From an uncultured bacterium (GTDB lineage Bacteria; Actinomycetota; Coriobacteriia; Coriobacteriales; Coriobacteriaceae), in the NCBI GenBank assembly GCA_905215275.1, contig CAJMPE010000003.1:1-29265 (forward strand): a DNA stretch of 29,265 nt, read 5' to 3'. This document shows, piece after piece, positions 22,701-29,265 of this stretch. A model generated the notes under the pieces. That model was not told the DNA's origin, ran no database searches, and worked only from the letters and a program-made list of their open reading frames with translations. How positions within the stretch are numbered: position 1 is the stretch's first letter; the number at the start of each line of letters is the position of its first letter. The position numbers and the translations under genes were made by a program.

Positions 22701-24448
22701 ACCCCTGGATCGCCGAGGTCCGTCAGTCCACGCCCGGCATCGGCCTGATCTCGCCTCCGCCTCACCACGATATTTACTCTATCGAGGACCTGGCAGAGCT
22801 GATCTTTGACCTTAAGAACGCCAACCCCGGCGCGCGCGTGTCGGTCAAGCTGGTCAGCGAGGCTGGCGTCGGCACCATCGCCACCGGTGTGGCCAAGGGT
22901 GCTGCCGACAAGATCTTGATCAGCGGCCACAATGGCGGCTCGGGTGCCGCTGCGCGCGACTCTATCTGGCATGCGGGTCTGCCGTTGGAGCTTGGCCTCG
23001 CCGAGGCTCAGCAGACGCTGCTGCAAAACGGCCTGCGCTCGCGCGTGGTGCTCGAAGCCGACGGCAAGCTCATGGACGGCACCGATGTTGCCGTCGCCTG
23101 CCTGCTGGGTGCCGAGGAGTTTGGCTTTGCGACCATGCCGCTCATCTCCATGGGCTGCCTCATGCAGCGCGACTGCCAGCAGGATACCTGCCCGGCCGGC
23201 ATCGCCACGCAGAACTGCCGCCTGCGTCGCGGCTTCCGCGGCAAGCCCGAGCACGTTGAGCACTTTATGCTCTTTGTTGCCGAGCAGCTGCGCGAGGTCA
23301 TGGCGAGCCTGGGCTTCCGCACCGTCGACGAGATGGTCGGCCATCCCGAGTGCTTGCGCCAGATCGAGGTCCCGGGCAACCGCAAGGCCAACCTGCTCGA
23401 TCTGTCGCCCGTGCTGGCAAGCGCGACCTGCGAGTTCGGTGCCCATATTCCGGGCGCCGACGGTCGCCACTTCCTGCCGCAGATGGCCGCGGACAGCGAG
23501 CTCGACAAGACGCTCGACTCCACGTTGTTTGTGCCCTATACGGCCGACGCCCGTGCGCATCTGCGTCCGATTCGCTTCCGCGCCGATATCGCCAACGTCA
23601 ACCGCTGCGTGGGCACCATCTTGGGCAACGCGGTGACCAAGGCGCATCCCGAGGGCCTGCCCGCCGGCTCCATCACCATCGATTGCGATGGTTCGGCCGG
23701 CCAGAGCTTTGGCGCCTTCCTGCCGCGCGGCATTACGCTCAACGTGTGCGGCGACGCCAACGACTACTTTGGCAAGGGACTTTCGGGCGGCGAGGTATCG
23801 GTGCGCCCCAACCCGCATGCGACCTACAAGTTCGACGAGAACATCATCGTGGGCAACGTTGCGTTCTTTGGCGCCACGAGCGGCCGTGGCTTCATTAACG
23901 GTCTGGCCGGCCAGCGTTTTGCCGTGCGCAACTCCGGTGCCACCGTGGTGGTCGAGGGCTGCGGCAATCATGGCTGCGAGTACATGACGGGCGGTCTGGC
24001 GCTCATCCTGGGCGAGGTCGGGCAGAACTTTGCCGCCGGCATGACAGGCGGCGTGGCCTATGTCTTTGACCAGTACGGCACGCTCGATGCCCGCGTGAAC
24101 CACGAGAGCGTTGAGCTCAAGGCCCCGACGGCCGGCGAGCTGGCGCAGATTCGCGAGCTCATCCAGGAGCACGTGGACGCGACGCAGAGCCCGCGCGGCA
24201 TTAAGCTGCTCTACAGCTTTGAGACGATGAGCAAGCACTTTGTGAAGGTCATTCCGACCGAGTACGAGCGCGTGTTGGCGATTGTCGCCGCCGCCGAGGC
24301 CGTGGGCAAGACGCATGCGCAGGCTGAGGAGCTGGCGTTTGACATCGTGACCGGTCGCGCGAGTGCCGCGGATGTCGCTCGCTTTGATGTTGCGGACGCT
24401 GCGTCCGTGGCTGCCAGCTCTGTTGCTTCGACCAAGAAGGAGGCGTAA
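19763..24448 (+). CDS. gltB: Glutamate synthase, large (alpha) subunit
   Basis: This 1561-residue enzyme starts at ATG after GGGGAGG. With GltD it converts glutamine and 2-oxoglutarate to two glutamates. The class II glutamine amidotransferase domain begins at C21 (HDACGIG), so a 20-residue propeptide must be removed to expose the nucleophile. A central domain follows, then the FMN-binding synthase barrel with GAMSYGSISKEAHE and GEGGEDPRR. The 3Fe-4S ligands C1132, C1138 and C1143 have the canonical CX5CX4C spacing. The C-terminal GXGXG beta-helix domain (about 1260-1500) includes GGLALILGEVGQNFAAGMTGG. No motif is missing. Five bases separate it from gltD, so they form one operon. Confidence 0.97.
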   Translation: MQADSAQQQGLYRPEFDHDACGIGALADINGERHHQILDDALSILVNLEHRGGTGLEKNTGDGAGILFQVPHHFFRKEAQKCGQILPAEGDYGVAMLFFPQDDRGVEDARRVFEEGCAEAGVPLLFWREVPVDPHDLGETARACMPTILQAFLGRPDDTPAGDAFERRLYVCRRTIEKKADAEFALRDKIFYVCSMSSRTIVYKGMLVATQMRRFFIDLNDAAVKTAVALVHSRYSTNTTPSWERAHPNRFIIHNGEINTLKGNVNWIRAREPNLYSPVLQHDLERVMPIINREGSDSAILDNVLEFLVMNGRPLTRAASMLLPEPWDHNDSLSEERRAYDAYQSMLMEPWDGPAAIAFTDGRTLGAALDRNGLRPARYYVTRDGRFMLASEVGTIEVSPENILTSGCLGPGQMLEVDFARGRVIYNEELRARYAKEKPYRDWIAEETLTVDALDRPATATPVEDAEVPAAVRMAKLGYHWDDVDEVVRPMAQQGKAPLASMGIDAPLACLSKKTRSFYDYFYQLFAQVTNPPIDALREHMVTSTTLYLGNHGNLLEDSRTACQLVRLERPLLNEEEFERICAIDRVGFKTCRFRAVYRRDAGEGALQAALKQLAEDVEAAVRDGVNIVVLSDRAAAGEVPVPSLLAVGCVHNHLIRAGVRTFADIVVECGDAVSPHDFAALVGYSASGIYPYNAHACIRDLAARGDLDVTAEQGIANYNKAATAGIVSIMSKMGISTVQSYHSAQIFEAVGFTPEFVNAYFAGTVSRVGGMGVEDVEREQNERYDAALAILKSPAPDQLPTLGLTKWRPLGGEDHLIDPQTVYLLQTACREDSYDTFKEYSARLHRTGRAVRLRDLLDFDASGRTPVALDEVEPALNIVRRFNTGAMSYGSISKEAHECMAIAMNRLHGRSNSGEGGEDPRRETPLANGDSKNSAIKQVASARFGVTSRYLCSAFEIQIKMAQGAKPGEGGHLPGKKVYPWIAEVRQSTPGIGLISPPPHHDIYSIEDLAELIFDLKNANPGARVSVKLVSEAGVGTIATGVAKGAADKILISGHNGGSGAAARDSIWHAGLPLELGLAEAQQTLLQNGLRSRVVLEADGKLMDGTDVAVACLLGAEEFGFATMPLISMGCLMQRDCQQDTCPAGIATQNCRLRRGFRGKPEHVEHFMLFVAEQLREVMASLGFRTVDEMVGHPECLRQIEVPGNRKANLLDLSPVLASATCEFGAHIPGADGRHFLPQMAADSELDKTLDSTLFVPYTADARAHLRPIRFRADIANVNRCVGTILGNAVTKAHPEGLPAGSITIDCDGSAGQSFGAFLPRGITLNVCGDANDYFGKGLSGGEVSVRPNPHATYKFDENIIVGNVAFFGATSGRGFINGLAGQRFAVRNSGATVVVEGCGNHGCEYMTGGLALILGEVGQNFAAGMTGGVAYVFDQYGTLDARVNHESVELKAPTAGELAQIRELIQEHVDATQSPRGIKLLYSFETMSKHFVKVIPTEYERVLAIVAAAEAVGKTHAQAEELAFDIVTGRASAADVARFDVADAASVAASSVASTKKEA

Positions 24449-24453
24449 GTGCC

Positions 24454-25935
<1,482 letters not shown>

Positions 25936-25952
25936 AGTAGTCATTTAAGAAC

Positions 25953-25993
25953 GTCCCCAATGACTAGTCATTTTTTGTCTAGTCGTTGGGGAC
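25953..25993. repeat. Inverted repeat with GTCCCC ends after gltD
   Basis: GTCCCCAATGACTAG (25953-25967) and CTAGTCGTTGGGGAC (25979-25993) are complementary at 14 of 15 positions around an 11-bp loop. An internal perfect palindrome AATGACTAGTCATT followed by T could also act as the gltD terminator. The remaining 25994-26275 has no gene I can support: three short frames overlap, none with a binding site. It does show short direct repeats (TTTGTCGAC twice near 26017-26047, GTCAAGTGT twice near 26160-26180). Confidence 0.7.
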
Positions 25994-26288
25994 ACTCTTT
26001 GCGAGCGATTTGCTCGTTTGTCGACGTATGGGTGTTCATTTGTCGACTTCTTGGGCTGTGGTCACCTGTTGTTTCTGTGGTGGCTGCGGGCATCTGGCTC
26101 AAAAGGGCGGGTTGGCTGTCTATGTCTACCTGCGGTTTCTTTGCGGTTCGCTCATTCGGTCAAGTGTCCCGTCAAGTGTTTGGTTAGCATCTGGTTTGCA
26201 GTCGAAGGCCTATTTTGCCCGCGCTTGCCTCGGTTGCTCGCCCTCCTCGTAAGCTCAAATTGAGGTCCATCAGTTTGAGGAGGATGCC

Positions 26289-26996
26289 ATGACTGACCAA
26301 GTTTTTGACCGAGCGCAGCTGACCGAAGCCGTCGGCAACGATATTGCCGACATGGCTCACTTTTGGATGCTGCGGAAGTTTCAATTCCTGGAGCCGGCGC
26401 GCGAGCAGTTCGAGATTATCGTCGATCCGTGGCTCAGCTATTGCGAGGAACCTTCTCAAAACGAAATCATGGCCTACAACATGGCGTTTACCGATTGGCT
26501 GCTGTTTGAGCGCCCCTATTACCACGGCAAAACGCTGTTGGAGCTGTATGTGGACGAGCCGCCAGCGTCAATTTCTCCTGCTTCGCTCGGGCGACTTAAG
26601 CAAGTGCTGAACACGCAGTATTTCTCGCGCTTTGGCATTTTGGACAAGGATCCTGCGACTGGTATGGTCGTGCTGAAGGACACGCGCACCGACCGTCGCT
26701 TTGACGTCTACGACCCACATATCGTGCAAAAGGAGCACTGGAACGATGGCGCGATTGCGGTGCGACTCGCGTGCGTCGACGATGTCTGGCTGACGGCGGG
26801 GCAGCTCTACCTGTATGACATCGCGCGCCTGAGCGACACGGCGGTCGACGGGCCGGGCGCAGTGCATCCCGAGGACTTAGAGGACGGTTTCGACACCTCG
26901 TGCATCAGCTTCTTTTTGCGCCTGGTCCGCGACATCATGGGCGCCCAGGGACGGTACGTGAAGTCGCTCAATATTTACGAGCAGGAATGGGAGTAG
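26289..26996 (+). CDS. Hypothetical protein
   Basis: This is a 235-residue frame starting at ATG after a strong GAGGAGGA site (26276-26283), with codon usage like the surrounding genes, so it is very likely expressed. I do not recognise a family. It is acidic and cytosolic in appearance, with no signal peptide, membrane segment or Cys-rich motif. The N-terminal half is helical (MAHFWMLRKFQFLEPAREQFE, NEIMAYNMAFTDWLLFERPYYHGKTLLELY). The middle has a beta-rich part (GMVVLKDTRTDRRFDVYDP) that could bind a ligand or another protein. It precedes repeat array C by 33 bp and has no obvious partner. Confidence 0.8.
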   Translation: MTDQVFDRAQLTEAVGNDIADMAHFWMLRKFQFLEPAREQFEIIVDPWLSYCEEPSQNEIMAYNMAFTDWLLFERPYYHGKTLLELYVDEPPASISPASLGRLKQVLNTQYFSRFGILDKDPATGMVVLKDTRTDRRFDVYDPHIVQKEHWNDGAIAVRLACVDDVWLTAGQLYLYDIARLSDTAVDGPGAVHPEDLEDGFDTSCISFFLRLVRDIMGAQGRYVKSLNIYEQEWE

Positions 26997-27028
26997 GGGG
27001 TGGGCTGTCGCACCGCCGCCTGTCTATT

Positions 27029-27166
27029 TGTCTCGGTCTGTAACGTTTAGGGACAAAAAACCGGTCTACCTGTTACAGATCGAGACAAAGGTTGGACGCC
27101 GCTGGTTTGTCTAAATCTGTAACGTTTGGGGGCCTGTAGAACGTCTTCCTGTTACAGATTGAGACG
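27029..27166. repeat. Palindromic repeat array C: two 59-bp hairpin units
   Basis: The units are 27029-27087 and 27108-27166, with a 20-bp spacer starting AAGGTTGG. Both left arms end in G instead of A (CTGTAACG), while the right arms start TGTTACAG as in all other units. Loops are 25 bp. The sequence after the second unit starts TTTGCCGACAG, close to the spacer between units 2 and 3 of array D. The array lies just upstream of the nuclease-like gene. Confidence 0.95.
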
Positions 27167-27191
27167 TTTGCCGACAGCGGCAACGGTGACA

Positions 27192-28262
27192 ATGGTCCAT
27201 TTCCCTGATGTGGTGGTGATGAAAGTGTCTAATACCGTTCTTAAGCACAAGCAGACGACACGTAACACCTTGGCGCGGAATAGGATGCTTGCCAGGCTCG
27301 CGAAGGCGGCTGAACAAGGCGTGCTGCTTGTGACGCACGACAATGCCGATCTCATGTGGCTGCGGCGTCATGTGGGAACCGATGATATTGCGGAGCCCGA
27401 GTCGTATCTGTTCTGTTTTCAACATGATTGGGATGCGTTGACACCGGCGGAGCGAGCACTGCGGACCATCAAAGGGCTTGCGGAGTTTCATTCCGATTGG
27501 GCGTTTTGGGGTTATGACGCGGCGCTTTTGTGGGGTCTGGAGGTGCCGAATGACCTGCTCGGGCCACGATATCTTGTTAAGACAGGTTGCTCGGTGCCGC
27601 TGAGTGCAGGATGCCGGCTGTTGCGTCCGCGGACGGCGGGTGCGCTTGAACATGCCGACGGCGTGCGGGCGACGCCGTTTTGGCGCACGGTAGAGGATTG
27701 CCTGCTGCGCGCGCCGTTTTCGTATGGCCTGGCGATTGCCGATTCTGCGTTGCGGACAAAGGGCGTATCGCGCGATGACTTTTGTGAGCGGCTTCGTATA
27801 GATTGTGAAGGCAAGCACGGGTATCGCAGAGCGCAGGTGATCGCGTCGTATGCGGACGGGCTGTCCGAAAACGGTGGCGAGTCTCGGTTCCGAGCGTTCT
27901 TTATTGCATACGGGTTTCTGGTGCCAGAGTTGCAGGTGGAGTTTCGTGATCCGCTCAATCCGAATCAGGTATTTCGAGTCGACTATTTCTGGAGACTCGA
28001 GGACGGGGCGTGCGTGATTGGCGAGCTCGATGGAAAGGGAAAGTATACCCTGCAGGATGGTGGGGATCGGGAGTCGGTCGACCCATTCGTGGCGGAACGT
28101 CAACGGGAGTCCCATCTGACGATGCTCGGACATAAGGTACTGAGGTTTACGTTTGATGAGCTCAAGAACCCGGGGAAGCTGGCTGAAAAGCTGAGACTGG
28201 CGGGCATTCCGCAGCGGGTCGATTTGGCTGAGGAATGGAGACGGCAGTGGTATGGGTGCTGA
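27192..28262 (+). CDS. AbiEi-like/DUF559-type putative nuclease-domain protein
   Basis: The frame is open from inside repeat array C, so the start is uncertain. I use ATG 27192 (356 residues), though 27219 is possible and neither has a good binding site. The middle (about 95-200) resembles the C-terminal part of AbiEi-type antitoxin proteins of actinobacteria (SDWAFWGYDAALLWGLEVP, FWRTVEDCLLRAPFSYGLAIADSALR). The last third has a Vsr/DUF559-like PD-(D/E)XK pattern: E230 (GGESRFRA), D264 (RVDYFW), then E278 and K282 in IGELDGKGKY, and RESHLTMLGHKVLRFTFDEL. Such proteins occur singly in actinobacterial genomes with unproven roles. G+C and codon bias are lower than in the housekeeping genes. It is flanked by palindromic arrays on both sides. 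Confidence 0.72.
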   Translation: MVHFPDVVVMKVSNTVLKHKQTTRNTLARNRMLARLAKAAEQGVLLVTHDNADLMWLRRHVGTDDIAEPESYLFCFQHDWDALTPAERALRTIKGLAEFHSDWAFWGYDAALLWGLEVPNDLLGPRYLVKTGCSVPLSAGCRLLRPRTAGALEHADGVRATPFWRTVEDCLLRAPFSYGLAIADSALRTKGVSRDDFCERLRIDCEGKHGYRRAQVIASYADGLSENGGESRFRAFFIAYGFLVPELQVEFRDPLNPNQVFRVDYFWRLEDGACVIGELDGKGKYTLQDGGDRESVDPFVAERQRESHLTMLGHKVLRFTFDELKNPGKLAEKLRLAGIPQRVDLAEEWRRQWYGC

Positions 28263-28302
28263 GGGGTGCGGCTGACGCGGGGGTGGTTGTTCCTACCGAG
28301 TT

Positions 28303-28602
28303 TGTCTCGATCTGTAACAACAAGGGGCCGTTTGGCCTCGTAACTGTTACAGATCAAGACAGAAGGTTGGCGCCTGCTGAAAGATCTTAATCTGTAACAT
28401 CTAGAGGCTGAAAACCCGTCTACTTGTTACAGATCTAGACGTTTGACGACAGGGCTGGAGAATATCTCGATCTGTAACATCTAACGGCCAAAATTCGACC
28501 CAACTGTTACAGATTGAGACAAAGGTTGGGCGCGGTGCCGAAAGATCTCGATCTGTAACATTTGGAAGGTTAAAGACGGTCTACCTGTTACAGATCGAGA
28601 CA
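28303..28602. repeat. Palindromic repeat array D: four 59-bp hairpin units
   Basis: The units are 28303-28361, 28383-28441, 28463-28521 and 28544-28602, separated by 21, 21 and 22 bp. Arms and 25-bp loops follow the same plan as arrays A-C. Spacers 1 and 3 carry AAGGTTGG and end CTGAAA or CCGAAA; spacer 2 starts TTTGACGACAG, so two spacer classes alternate. The array begins 41 bp after the nuclease-like gene; I see no gene in 28263-28750. Confidence 0.95.
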
Positions 28603-28750
28603 TTTCCCGGATGTCGCTGGGGTGGGACTGCAATGCATTCCGTTCTTCGCATCTCCTCCTTTCTCCGTCAACCGATATGTCCGCAGCAACTCTGCCGCGC
28701 TGGGCGATAATGGACAAATGTTCAAGTTAATCGTGAGGGAGGAGCTCGAT

Positions 28751-29265
28751 ATGGCGACTGCCGATCGTCCCACGTTGTTTATCAATGCGACCGTTCTGAA
28801 TGGCTCGGAGCATATGGAGCCACAGCCCGATATGGCCGTGGCCGTTGAGCGCGGTGTCATCACCTGGATTGGTCCGAGCGCTGTGGCGCAGGCGCCTGTA
28901 GGTGCCGAGGTCATCGACCTGGCGGGTGCGTATCTCATGCCGGGTCTCATCAATATGCACGTGCATCTGTGCGGTTCGGGCAAACCGGTCTCGGCGGGCG
29001 ATGCGGGCGCGCTGATGAAGAAGCTCGATAATCCCGTGGGGCGCGCCATCGTGCGCCATATTCTTAAGGGCAGCGCCCAACAACAGCTGGCAAGTGGCGT
29101 GACCACGGTGCGCGGCGCGGGCGATCCGCTGTTTGCCGATCTGGCCGTGCGCGATGCTATCGATGCCGGCAAGTATCAAGGTCCTCGTCTGGTGGCGCCG
29201 GGAACGGGCGTCACGGTGCCGGGCGGCCATGGTGCGGGCTTGTTCGCCCAGGTGGCCAACAGTCC
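28751..29265 (+). CDS. Amidohydrolase-family protein, 5' part only
   Basis: ATG 28751 follows GGGAGGAG (28737-28744), and the frame runs 171 codons to the window edge. The N-terminal beta-sandwich strand pattern (LFINATVLNGSEHM...MAVAVERGVITWIGPS) and VIDLAGAYLMPGLINMHVHLCG, with metal-binding H70 and H72, are typical of imidazolonepropionase/prolidase-like amidohydrolases. ASGVTTVRGAGDP is the next family block. The later metal ligands lie outside the window. Substrates in this group range from dipeptides to cyclic amides; none can be named. Confidence 0.88.
   Translation, partial: MATADRPTLFINATVLNGSEHMEPQPDMAVAVERGVITWIGPSAVAQAPVGAEVIDLAGAYLMPGLINMHVHLCGSGKPVSAGDAGALMKKLDNPVGRAIVRHILKGSAQQQLASGVTTVRGAGDPLFADLAVRDAIDAGKYQGPRLVAPGTGVTVPGGHGAGLFAQVANS

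Noticed and set aside
25960..26263. Three overlapping short frames (75-88 codons) after gltD
   Set aside because: No ribosome binding sites, no recognisable product, and they overlap a palindrome. Treated as non-coding.
28303..28602. Integron attC sites
   Set aside because: The arms are longer and more uniform than attC R and L boxes, no integrase or cassette array is present, and the loop length is fixed.

Overview
The window is high-GC bacterial chromosome. Codon usage strongly favours G/C at third positions, so long open frames appear antisense to real genes. Gene content and style suggest a gut actinobacterium of the class Coriobacteriia, most likely Collinsella or a close relative. Supporting points are an FtsE with a long Pro/Ala/Gln-rich N-terminal extension, an Hrb-like flavin reductase/rubredoxin pair, an NRAMP transporter, a MurNAc-recycling PTS cluster, and many intergenic hairpin elements. 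The genus is an inference from memory, not a search result.

Layout. 1-534 (minus): start of an M18 aminopeptidase that runs off the left edge. 696-3001: a membrane-anchored choloylglycine-hydrolase-like Ntn hydrolase, then 6-phosphofructokinase. 3250-5377: the cell-division pair ftsE-ftsX. 5570-7705: RNase R. 7880-9175: an orphan small serine recombinase with a substituted key arginine, then a VanZ-like membrane protein. 9373-13816: a peptidoglycan-recycling cluster of RpiR-type regulator, MurQ etherase, PTS EIIBC and a MupG-type (DUF871) 6-phospho-N-acetylmuramidase. Together these would import MurNAc or MurNAc-GlcNAc as the 6-phosphate, split the disaccharide and convert MurNAc-6P to GlcNAc-6P. 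13909-14813: an ArsC/Spx-family thioredoxin-fold protein and a short, probably truncated minus-strand gene. 15090-15254: tRNA-Gln(CUG) and tRNA-Glu(CUC) behind a good promoter. 15353-16730: a TPR-like protein overlapping smpB. 16937-17673: a flavin-reductase-domain protein and a 47-residue rubredoxin too short for ordinary ORF cut-offs. 18143-19399 (minus): NRAMP Mn/Fe transporter with a palindromic operator. 19763-25935: gltB-gltD glutamate synthase. 26289-28262: a hypothetical protein, then a protein with an AbiEi-like middle and a DUF559/PD-(D/E)XK-like C-terminus. 28751 to the right edge: start of an amidohydrolase.

The most striking unexplained structure is a family of about 59-bp imperfect palindromes. 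Each has 17-bp arms (consensus TGTCTCGATCTGTAACA and its complement) around a loop of exactly 25 bp. Eleven units occur in four intergenic places: four at 17819-18116, one at 19521-19579, two at 27029-27166 and four at 28303-28602. Within arrays the units are separated by 20-22 bp spacers, giving a period of about 80 bp. The spacers fall into recurring classes that alternate along the arrays. All units share one orientation, and the eight bases TGTTACAG next to the loop are invariant in every right arm. The repeats bracket exactly two transcription units: the NRAMP gene and the nuclease-like gene.

Five further, unrelated palindromes of 40-105 bp lie in other intergenic gaps (3033-3136, 5434-5519, 14338-14383, 16744-16808, 25953-25993). 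The chromosome therefore seems rich in BIME/REP-like elements.
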